A stretch of 22,406 nucleotides of DNA from Proteobacteria bacterium UBA6920. GTDB taxonomy: Bacteria > Pseudomonadota > Gammaproteobacteria > SG8-11. Under the pieces are notes generated by a model that was not told the origin of the DNA, made no database searches, and saw nothing but the letters and a program-made list of their open reading frames with translations. Positions 14,198 through 21,109 of the stretch are shown here, in pieces (the stretch's first letter is position 1; each line of letters starts with the position of its first letter). A program made the translations under genes and the position numbers. The stretch covers positions 1 through 22,406 of the forward strand of contig DKAS01000220.1 in the NCBI GenBank assembly GCA_002448875.1, in the 5' to 3' direction.

Positions 14198-16981
14198 TTA
14201 AGGACAGGTTACGCCACCCCCCATGCCGCCCATGCCAAAGCTGCGAATGCACAGGGTGACCGTCGCCGTATCGATACCGCCGTTGCCATTGTCGACAGTC
14301 AGGACCACGGTATAAGCGGCATTGGCCACGGTGTAGGTATGTTGTACGTTCTGACCGCTGGCGCTGCCGCCGTCGCCGAACGACCAGCTGTAGCTCAAGG
14401 GCAGGCCGGAAGGATCGCTGGAGCCGGCGCCGCTGAAAGTAACACTGGTATTGACATTAAACGACGTTGCCGGCGGCGCGGGCTGAGCAATGACCGCGGT
14501 CGGCAGACCGCCGCCGCCGGGACCCGGCGCCGGGCCGGGAGCGGGGACAGGCGCGGGCGCGGTGGCGCCGCATCCCTGCAGGGTGTTGATCCAGGGCGAG
14601 GGACTGCCGCCGATGGGCGGGATATGACAGGCCTCGCAATCGGTGCCCAGCACGCCGGTATTGCAATGGTTGCCCGGCAGACGATGACAGGAATCGCAAC
14701 GGCCGATGACGTTGAGGTGGTCCACCTGCGACGGCGCCAGCGGCGCCCATGGCGTCGGACCGACCGCGTGGCAGGCATTGCAGACATCGGTGCTCAGAAT
14801 ATGCACGGCGGATTTGCCGGTGGCGGTAACGCCGTTGTGGCAGCTGACACAGGTGCCGATGACCTGGCTGTGATCGACGCGGGCCGCCGGTACCGGCGTC
14901 CACGGGTTGGGACCTTCCAGGTGACAGCTGTCGCACTGATCGCTGGTCGGCATATGGGCGGCCAATTTGCCGGACGCGGTGCTGCCATTGTGACAGGTGA
15001 CGCAACTGCCGATGACCTGCGTGTGATCGACGCGGTTCGCCAGCACCGGTTTCCAGGTGGCGGGGAACTTGTCATGACAGGCGTCGCACAGATCGCTGGT
15101 CGGCATATGGGCCCCGCCCTTGCCGCTGGCGGTGATGCCGTTGTGACAGCTGATGCAGTTGGCGACGAAAGTAGCGTGATCCGGCGTCACCGATGCCGGT
15201 ACCCAGGCGTTGGTGTTGTGGCATACGTCGCATTCGTCATTGGTCTGCACATGGCTCGCGCTCTTGCCCTGGGCGGTGACGCCATTGTGGCAACTGGAGC
15301 AGACGCCCAGCACCTGGCCGTGATCCACGGCACTGGCCGGCAGCGGCGACCACGGCACCGGTCCGGGCTGGTGGCAGGCGTCGCACAAGGTGGTGGTATT
15401 GATGTGCAAGGGCCCCTTGCCGGTGGCGGTGGTGCCGTTGTGGCAGCTGACGCAGCTGCCTATGACCTGCGTATGGTCGACGCGACTGGCAAGCACCGGC
15501 CGCCAGCGAGCGGGAAATACGTCGTGGCAGCTTTCGCAGAAATTGCTGCTGTTGATGTGGGTCGGCGTCTTGCCACTGGCGGTGACACCGTCATGGCAGC
15601 TGAAGCAATTGCTGGCGAACCCGCTGTGGTCGATGCCGGCAGGCGTCCAGGCCACGGTGGCGTGACAGGTGTCGCACTCGCTGCTGGTGGTGACATGGTT
15701 GGGCCCCTTGCCAGTGGCGATCCTGTGACAACCGGCACTGGCACAGGTACCCAGCACCTGGCTGTGATCCACCGTCACCACCGGCGTCCACGCCAGTGTG
15801 TTGTGGCAGGTCTCGCACAGATTGGTGCTGAGAATATGGGTCGGCGACTTGGCGGTGGCATTAATGCCCGTCGTATGGCAGAGCACGCAATTGTCGCTGA
15901 CGCCGGCGTGGGTGAAAATGGCGGGAATCCAGCTGTTGGTGTTATGACACAGGTCGCAGGACTGGTCGCCGGTCGGAATATGGGTCAGCGGCTGGGACGT
16001 GGCAACGATGCCGACAATGGCGCGCGGCGCCCCCAGGTGGCAGTCCATGCAGCGCCCGTCAATCACTTCATGGTGATCCACCGGACCGCGCAGCGGGACC
16101 CACGCCAGCACCCCGTGACAGGCCTCGCAACGCATGGTCGTGGCGGCGTGCAATGGCGGTTGCATATGGCAACCGGCATCGGCGCAGGAGCCCAGCAATT
16201 CATTGTGATCCAGGATCTGCACCGGATCCCAGCGACGGGTGTTATGGCAGGCGTCGCACTGCTGGGTGGAGAGCACGTGGCGCGCCGGCAGGCTGTGGCA
16301 ACCGGCACTGTTGCAGCTACCCAGCACCTCATCATGATCCACCCGGCGAACATTGGCGAAATCCACGGTATTATGGCAGGCATCGCAGATGTCGGTGCTG
16401 TTAATATGGCGCCGCGACTTGCCCTGCGCGCCAACCCCGTCATGACAGCCGACGCAGGTACCCAGCGCTTCATGGTGATCGAAAACTTGCACCGGTTTCC
16501 AGGCCGCCACCGCATGGCAGGAATCACAGGTATTGGTCGTCGGTAAATGCCGCGGCGCCTTGCCACCGGCGGTAATGCCGTTGTGGCACTGCACGCAGGC
16601 CAGGCTGGTCACGCTGTGATCCATGGTCGCCACCACGGTAAAACTGTTGGGCGAATGGCAGGCGTCGCATCGTTCGTTGGTCGGGATATGGGTAGGCGGC
16701 TGGCCGAAGGCCATCAGGCCGTCGTGGCAACCGGCGCAATTGACCGGCAGACCCTTGAATACGCCGTCGATGTGGCAGGTTTCACAGCTGATGATTTCAT
16801 GCTTGCCCACCAGCGGATAACCGGTGGCCAGGTGATCGAAGCTACTGGTGGATTGCTGCGCCGGCACGCCGAGGGCGGAACCGCCAATGGCCAGCAACAG
16901 GCCCCATGCTGCGCAAAAAATAACGAACACACTCCGGCTGCGCACTGCCAGCGCCCGGACTCCGCTGAAAAACCCAAACAT
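14198..16981 (-). CDS. Giant exported multihaem c-type cytochrome (31 haem-binding motifs) with C-terminal PKD domain
   Basis: A 927-residue protein with an N-terminal basic/hydrophobic signal (residues 1-38). Between residues 66 and 786 I count 28 CxxCH motifs plus three CX4CH motifs (CNSAGCH at 223, CADAGCH at 266, CASAGCH at 413), 31 potential haem sites. They follow alternating ~25-residue steps, with VDHxQVIG before one motif and HIxxxxxCxxCH at the next; the DH or TH histidines are likely distal ligands. A Pro/Gly-rich linker (806-826) leads to a PKD-like domain (about 827-912: SYSWSFGDGG, TYTVANAAYTVVLTVDN) and a GMGGMGGG tail with two cysteines. PKD domains are common on surface proteins, so I infer extracellular display and adhesion or protein contact. 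No lipobox is seen. AAGGG precedes the ATG at 16981. Confidence 0.88.
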   Translation of the reverse strand: MFGFFSGVRALAVRSRSVFVIFCAAWGLLLAIGGSALGVPAQQSTSSFDHLATGYPLVGKHEIISCETCHIDGVFKGLPVNCAGCHDGLMAFGQPPTHIPTNERCDACHSPNSFTVVATMDHSVTSLACVQCHNGITAGGKAPRHLPTTNTCDSCHAVAAWKPVQVFDHHEALGTCVGCHDGVGAQGKSRRHINSTDICDACHNTVDFANVRRVDHDEVLGSCNSAGCHSLPARHVLSTQQCDACHNTRRWDPVQILDHNELLGSCADAGCHMQPPLHAATTMRCEACHGVLAWVPLRGPVDHHEVIDGRCMDCHLGAPRAIVGIVATSQPLTHIPTGDQSCDLCHNTNSWIPAIFTHAGVSDNCVLCHTTGINATAKSPTHILSTNLCETCHNTLAWTPVVTVDHSQVLGTCASAGCHRIATGKGPNHVTTSSECDTCHATVAWTPAGIDHSGFASNCFSCHDGVTASGKTPTHINSSNFCESCHDVFPARWRPVLASRVDHTQVIGSCVSCHNGTTATGKGPLHINTTTLCDACHQPGPVPWSPLPASAVDHGQVLGVCSSCHNGVTAQGKSASHVQTNDECDVCHNTNAWVPASVTPDHATFVANCISCHNGITASGKGGAHMPTSDLCDACHDKFPATWKPVLANRVDHTQVIGSCVTCHNGSTASGKLAAHMPTSDQCDSCHLEGPNPWTPVPAARVDHSQVIGTCVSCHNGVTATGKSAVHILSTDVCNACHAVGPTPWAPLAPSQVDHLNVIGRCDSCHRLPGNHCNTGVLGTDCEACHIPPIGGSPSPWINTLQGCGATAPAPVPAPGPAPGPGGGGLPTAVIAQPAPPATSFNVNTSVTFSGAGSSDPSGLPLSYSWSFGDGGSASGQNVQHTYTVANAAYTVVLTVDNGNGGIDTATVTLCIRSFGMGGMGGGVTCP
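14732..15490 (-). repeat. Near-identical two-haem modules inside the 31-haem cytochrome
   Basis: Modules of about 50 residues recur with high identity, for example at 15332-15490, 14882-15040 and 14732-14881. Each reads VDH[TS]QVIG[ST]CV[ST]CHNG, then a second motif CDACH, CDSCH or CNACH, then a P-x-PW-x-P segment. The similarity is also evident in the DNA, indicating recent internal duplication. Such repeats may expand or contract by recombination and are prone to assembly collapse. Confidence 0.75.
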
Positions 16982-17218
16982 CGTTGATCACCCTTCTCAC
17001 TCCGCCCGGTCGCACACGGCAGGAAAACCCGACGACCCGGACGGACGTACCGTACCCAAAACTTCCACCCCGTAAAACTCAAAACATTCTAACGTTTTGT
17101 TTTTTTATACTGTCCCAGCGGAGACTTACTGCATTATGTTAGCAAAGATGTACTCTCGACTCCAGAAATAGTTGGCGCGGCGACCAGGGAATTCCCGAGC
17201 TTTTTCCTCGACACCGCG

Positions 17219-18805
17219 TCAGTTCAGCTTCTGCTTCTTCCATGTTTCGGTGATATGGCAACGGTCGCACTTGCTGCCCAGATTGCCCTCGTGCACATCC
17301 TCCTTGCGGTGACAGGCATAGCAGTCGCTGGGAGTGTGAAACTTCTCGTTCTTGATCTTCTCGTCATGACAGCTGTGACAGTCTATGCCTTCGTGGGCGC
17401 CATCGAGCTTGAAATCAGTGTCTTTATCATGGTCAAAACTCCAGGCCAGCCAGTCGAACGCCTGATGACAACGCTCGCACTTGGCGCCCATGCGCTCCTT
17501 GTGTGACTCGTCGTCATCCTTGCGATGACAGGTCAGACAGTCGATCTTCGCGTCCTTATAGGAAGTATCGACGTGACACTCCTCGCAGGTGGTAAACACA
17601 TGAGTGCCATGCAGAGGGAAGCGCGAGATGGCGTGATCGAATACCACCTTCTTCGGCCAGCCGCGCTCGTCGTGGCAGCGCTCGCAATCCTTGCCTTCCT
17701 GGCCTCGGTGCACATCGTCCTGCTTGTGGCAGGTGATGCATTCCTGTCCCAGATTTTCCTTGAACACCAGCCCCTTGTGGCAGTCCTCGCAGTACAGATT
17801 GGCGTGCTTGCCGCGCAGGCGAAATTTGGTGTCCTCGTTGTGATCGAAGCTGTGATTGACCCAGCCGCTGGTGGCATGACAGATCTGGCATTCCTTGCCA
17901 TAGCGGCCCTGGTGCTTATCGCTCAGCTTGTGGCAGTTGTAACAGGCCGCGCTGACTTTTTTCTCGAACACATTGTCCTTGTGGCAGTCCTCGCAGATCA
18001 GCTTGCCGTGCATGTCTTCCAGTTTGAAGCGGGTATCCTTGTCGTGATCGAACTTGATCTCGGTCCAGCCCTTGTCCGAATGACAGGTATCGCACTTGCG
18101 CCCGTTCTTCTCCCGGTGTTTGTCATCCAGCTCGTGGCAGAAATAGCACTCCTTAGGCGTGCTGACGTAGCGTTCATTGGGATGGCAATCGTCGCACAGC
18201 ACGTCCTTATGCTTCTCTTTCAACTGAAACTTGGTCTTGTCGTGATTGAAGCGGGAAAAACGCCAGCTGATCTCCACATGGCAGTTCTGGCAGTTGACCC
18301 CCATGCGCTCCTTGTGACCGTCATCGGGACGGTGACAGTCGATACAGGCGGACTTGGCGTCGCGATACTTGTCTTCCGGCCGGTGGCAGGCGGTGCACAC
18401 CAGCTGGTCATGGCGGCCGCGCAATTCGAAATCGGTGCCGGCATGATTAAAGGTGTCCATACTGAAATCGGCGATATCCTTGTCACGCCCCTTGTGTTCG
18501 GTATGACAGGATTTGCATTCACGGGTCGCCATATTGGGCACGCGACCATGCCAGCCGATTTTCTTGACGATATCGGTATTCACGTCCTTGTGACAATCCA
18601 GACAGCGTTTATTCTGATTGGCTTTCTTGAAATTTTCGTGGCATTTGTCGCAGGTTTTCTCATAGCGCATGTGCGCCTTGGACAACTCACCCGGCATCAG
18701 CAGGGATTCCAGGGTTTCCTTGGCGCCGGCATGGGCCGGCGAACCGGCGACAAACGCAACCAGCATGGCCAGCCAACCCAGGGTCAGTACGATTTTATTA
18801 GACAT
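17219..18805 (-). CDS. Exported 21-haem c-type cytochrome, modular
   Basis: A 528-residue protein with a Sec signal peptide (LTLGWLAMLVAFVAGSPAHA, cleavage near residue 26) and 21 CxxCH motifs. The first three haems form an N-terminal unit. The remaining 18 fall into six modules of 66-69 residues, each beginning with F[DN]H and containing three CxxCH. The mature protein is very rich in Lys, Asp, Glu and His, unlike the neutral 31-haem protein, which suits a soluble periplasmic electron carrier. I chose the ATG at 18805; the in-frame TTG at 18817 has no better ribosome-binding site. There is no clear Shine-Dalgarno, but the start is 15 bp after the upstream stop, so coupling is likely. Its role is probably to span the periplasm between the b-type membrane protein and the outer-membrane conduit. 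Confidence 0.9.
   Translation of the reverse strand: MSNKIVLTLGWLAMLVAFVAGSPAHAGAKETLESLLMPGELSKAHMRYEKTCDKCHENFKKANQNKRCLDCHKDVNTDIVKKIGWHGRVPNMATRECKSCHTEHKGRDKDIADFSMDTFNHAGTDFELRGRHDQLVCTACHRPEDKYRDAKSACIDCHRPDDGHKERMGVNCQNCHVEISWRFSRFNHDKTKFQLKEKHKDVLCDDCHPNERYVSTPKECYFCHELDDKHREKNGRKCDTCHSDKGWTEIKFDHDKDTRFKLEDMHGKLICEDCHKDNVFEKKVSAACYNCHKLSDKHQGRYGKECQICHATSGWVNHSFDHNEDTKFRLRGKHANLYCEDCHKGLVFKENLGQECITCHKQDDVHRGQEGKDCERCHDERGWPKKVVFDHAISRFPLHGTHVFTTCEECHVDTSYKDAKIDCLTCHRKDDDESHKERMGAKCERCHQAFDWLAWSFDHDKDTDFKLDGAHEGIDCHSCHDEKIKNEKFHTPSDCYACHRKEDVHEGNLGSKCDRCHITETWKKQKLN
17255..18451 (-). repeat. Six tandem three-haem modules in the 21-haem cytochrome
   Basis: Each module starts at F[DN]H followed by an acidic/basic stretch, a phenylalanine, and HxxxxxCxxCH. 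Module starts in the protein are separated by 67, 66, 68, 69 and 68 residues, a strikingly regular period. Each carries three CxxCH motifs. The copies are more diverged than those of the 31-haem protein, implying an older duplication. Confidence 0.8.
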
Positions 18806-18820
18806 GGGAAGCGACAAAAC

Positions 18821-19900
18821 TCAGTACATATGGACCGCGATGACGTGCGCCGCGACCGCCAGCGCCAGCAGGTACAAAATGGGCACATGCAGCAGACGCC
18901 ACTTGGCAGCCAGCTGCTCGAAAGCCTGCGCGGTGGCGATGCTCCTGACCAGCCGCATATAGGCATTCAGGGATCGGCCCTCGTCTTCCACCCGCCGCTG
19001 CAACACCGCGTCGTTCCAGCTTTCAGTGCGGGCGATAGTGCGCATTATCCGCCCCAGATCCCGCGAAGCCTTGACCAGAAACAAACGGCAGCGCAAACCC
19101 GTGGTAATGGTCGCCGACACGATCTGTACGGCGCCGACCGGCGTCTGCAAAGTCCTGTCACGAAACGCCATGACGCGTTTTTCCAGATCGATCACAATGG
19201 GCAGCTTGCTGGTGAAGATGCCGCCGGCATTCATTTTTTCCAGCGACGCCATTTCCCGCTCCATGTAGGAAACGCCGTAACTGGCGCGGGTATAAATATA
19301 ACGGCCGAGGAAGCCGCTGCCCACCACCAGCAACACCGCGACAAATGCCACCGTCGCGTTGATGGACCGAAGCTGGAAGTTGGTATGCAGCACGATCAAC
19401 ACCGGCGAGACGATGCCCAGGGTGAAATGAATGTAGTACCAGTAAGTGATATCGCCCAGCCGTTTCATGAAATCCAGCCGCTTGCGCAGGGCATAGAGCA
19501 GGATCACCAGCATCATAATGCCGCCGATCAGACCGTAGTTATAGACCGTATCCGCGTCGCCGACGATGGCATAGTCGTTTTCCCAGCTGAACCACGACAG
19601 GCCGAGGGTGGCGGTAATGACGGCGAAACCCGCCAGGGCGATGCCGGATTCGATGCGCGAAAAACGGTGCTTGGAATCGAGAATGGAGTCGGGAAGATGA
19701 TGCGAGTCCGCGCGCTTGCCGCCGCCTGCCGCGGCGGCGGGCGCAGACTTGGCCGCCGCGCCACGCCGGGAGGACACCCCCGCGCCACCGCCGGACACCA
19801 CCATCGCCTGCTCAAAAAAATCGTCGTTTGACGCCTTGATCCGATTGGCCTCTGGCAACCGAATCGGATGGCTGTTGATTTGCCGTAAAGTAAACGCCAC
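18821..19900 (-). CDS. b-type dihaem-like inner-membrane cytochrome
   Basis: A 359-residue membrane protein. A GTG at 19900 is the best start: AGGAGG lies nine bases upstream, whereas the longer frame would begin with an unsupported TTG at 19933. A low-complexity Ala/Gly region (about 35-62) precedes four helices (about 86-104, 122-137, 155-173 and 182-202); a soluble segment follows, then a C-terminal helix (about 338-357). Two helices carry histidines 14 residues apart: H158 and H172, and H338 and H352. This H-x13-H pair in two helices is the arrangement that binds two stacked b haems in cytochrome b and ferric-reductase-like proteins. It should pass electrons across the inner membrane between the Fe-S/FAD protein and the periplasmic 21-haem cytochrome. 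I recognise no named family. Confidence 0.75.
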   Translation of the reverse strand: MAFTLRQINSHPIRLPEANRIKASNDDFFEQAMVVSGGGAGVSSRRGAAAKSAPAAAAGGGKRADSHHLPDSILDSKHRFSRIESGIALAGFAVITATLGLSWFSWENDYAIVGDADTVYNYGLIGGIMMLVILLYALRKRLDFMKRLGDITYWYYIHFTLGIVSPVLIVLHTNFQLRSINATVAFVAVLLVVGSGFLGRYIYTRASYGVSYMEREMASLEKMNAGGIFTSKLPIVIDLEKRVMAFRDRTLQTPVGAVQIVSATITTGLRCRLFLVKASRDLGRIMRTIARTESWNDAVLQRRVEDEGRSLNAYMRLVRSIATAQAFEQLAAKWRLLHVPILYLLALAVAAHVIAVHMY

Positions 19901-20000
19901 TTTACTTTTCCTCCTGCAATCGCCGCTCCCCAATACCGCGGCACTCTTCCCTCCGGTCGGCGGGCACTTGCCACCGCCACCCGGCCCCTTACCTAATTAT

Positions 20001-20639
20001 TCAGCTGCCCGCCAGTTCCTTTTCCATTTCCTTGCGCAACGGATCACTTTCCGGCAACTGCGCCACGCCATCCTTCCAGGTGGCTTTGGCCGCTTTCACG
20101 TCGCCCATCTTTTTCTGCACTCTGCCTTTATGCAGTATAGCCTGCCCTTTCTGCGCCGGCTCCGCCTTGGCCACTTCGCCGAACAGGGTCAGCGCTTCTT
20201 TGAGATTTTTGGGATCATCGCTCTTGCTCAACACCATGGCGGATACCAGTTTCACCCGGGCATCACCGCCATTGCTGGCCTGCGCCTCCCGCACCAGCTT
20301 CATACCATCGTCCAGCCGGCCCAGCTCGGCATAGGTCTGCGCCAGCAATAGCTTGTTATTCACATTGCCGGGATCGGCCTTGACCTTGGCTTCCAAACCA
20401 CCCACCAGACCTTCCAGACTGGGGGCGTTATTGCCGGCGGCTCCGCCCGGAACGCCCGCCTCGGCCGGCCGGTTGGACTGCTGTGCTGCCTGCGCGATGG
20501 GATTCGTACCCGCGCCCACGCCGCTGGCGACTTCCGTCCCTCCGCCTTTCTTCCCTCCGTCGATCAAGAATGCGGCCAGCACCACCACTGCCACCAGGGC
20601 AACCGCCACGATCGGAGCAATTTTTGAAACTGAAGGCAT
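20001..20639 (-). CDS. Membrane-anchored TPR protein (CcmH/NrfG-like)
   Basis: A 212-residue protein with one N-terminal membrane helix (IAPIVAVALVAVVVLAAFLI), a Gly/Ala-rich linker, and TPR-like helices from about residue 85 (LEAKVKADPGNVNNKLLLAQTYAELGRLDDGMKLV split over two helices, ALTLFGEVAKAEP, AILHKGRVQKKMGDVKAAKATW). The N-in anchor would place the repeats in the periplasm. I prefer the ATG at 20639 because AAGGGG is six bases upstream of it, while it directly abuts the ATG at 20645. The TPR resembles haem-ligation chaperones of the CcmH/NrfG type, so help in maturing or assembling the multihaem cytochromes encoded downstream is plausible. It is separated from the b-type cytochrome gene by 100 bp. 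Confidence 0.78.
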   Translation of the reverse strand: MPSVSKIAPIVAVALVAVVVLAAFLIDGGKKGGGTEVASGVGAGTNPIAQAAQQSNRPAEAGVPGGAAGNNAPSLEGLVGGLEAKVKADPGNVNNKLLLAQTYAELGRLDDGMKLVREAQASNGGDARVKLVSAMVLSKSDDPKNLKEALTLFGEVAKAEPAQKGQAILHKGRVQKKMGDVKAAKATWKDGVAQLPESDPLRKEMEKELAGS

Positions 20640-20674
20640 GTGCATCCCCTTGCGTAAAGTAATAGTCTATATAA

Positions 20675-20690
20675 ATCCTATGCCAAGGAT
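20675..20690. promoter_or_regulatory. Operator-like dyad in the cytochrome-operon promoter region
   Basis: ATCCTATGCCAAGGAT has half-sites ATCCT and AGGAT separated by six bases. On the minus strand it is followed by the AT-rich TTTATATAGACTATT, where a -10 would fall about 15-30 bases before the TPR start. A regulator bound here would overlap the promoter. The exact -10/-35 is uncertain. Confidence 0.35.
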
Positions 20691-21009
20691 AAATTATGTT
20701 AAGTTATTTCGCACGCCGCAACCCCCTCCCCCCATTAATAAAAGGATGGATTTGGGTCGGCTGAAACGCGACTAGTATACCTGGATTTATCAACCCTGGA
20801 TGCCCCAAAGTTTTGTTTATAAGGTGGGCTCGCCATTGCCGGATCAGATCATGCAATTCAGCGTCTTTCCTGCACCGTGTGGGCGGACGAAACGACTGAA
20901 CAGCGCAAAGCCAGCGTCTGTTTCGCGAAAATTAATCGAATCTTAATGTAATCGCCGGCCAAAAGTGTGAGTGAACAGAATAAATCAGGCTAAAATAAGC
21001 CGCCGCACC

Positions 21010-21043
21010 CTGCCCCCGACCACTCGGCGAGCGCCGGGGGCAG
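21010..21043 (+). promoter_or_regulatory. Strong 5'-leader hairpin upstream of the Fe-S/FAD oxidoreductase
   Basis: CTGCCCCCG (21010-21018) pairs perfectly with CGGGGGCAG (21035-21043), and the 16-base loop can form a small inner CTC/GAG stem. It ends 66 bases before the ATG at 21110 and downstream of the candidate -10 (20991-20996), so it would lie near the 5' end of the mRNA. No T tract follows, so it is not a simple terminator. It may stabilise the message or bind a regulator. Confidence 0.45.
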
Positions 21044-21109
21044 AGCGCCGTGGGGGGATGATTTCGTTATTAACTAGAACCAGCAAGGTCAGTCGTTTGG
21101 GTGGCGCCG

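Larger units (their letters stand above)
20640..21109. other. Divergent regulatory region between the cytochrome operon and the Fe-S/FAD oxidoreductase
   Basis: This 470-bp gap separates two divergent genes of the proposed conduit. It contains the dyad at 20675-20690 near the minus-strand gene, an AT-rich stretch 20930-21000 with the inverted repeat ATTAA-N7-TTAAT (20931-20947) and a -10-like TAAAAT (20991-20996) on the plus strand, and a strong hairpin at 21010-21043. No coding frame is convincing. Confidence 0.5.

Noticed and set aside
14066..16546. Plus-strand 826-codon open frame opposite the 31-haem cytochrome
   Set aside because: It mirrors the tandem repeats of the real gene, giving repetitive Ala/Gly/Val-rich sequence. 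The minus strand has a signal peptide and 31 haem motifs, so the plus frame is a shadow.
17080..17106. Terminator-like hairpin CAAAAC/GTTTTG followed by seven T on the plus strand
   Set aside because: The orientation is wrong for the minus-strand cytochrome genes and no plus-strand gene ends there. The stem is short and AT-rich, so it is likely chance.
17188..17197. Perfect palindrome GGGAATTCCC downstream of the 21-haem stop
   Set aside because: It is a 10-bp palindrome with no loop and no T tract; it is too short to call a terminator or operator without other copies.
14732..18451. Regular repeats that could suggest a CRISPR array or tandem DNA repeat element
   Set aside because: The repeats are in frame, encode haem-binding modules and vary mainly in ways that keep the protein motif. 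There are no constant short repeats with unique spacers.
17525..19831. Plus-strand 768-codon open frame opposite the 21-haem and b-type cytochromes
   Set aside because: Its hydrophobic repeats are the antisense reading of CxxCH modules. It crosses two well-supported minus-strand genes and has no ribosome-binding site of note.
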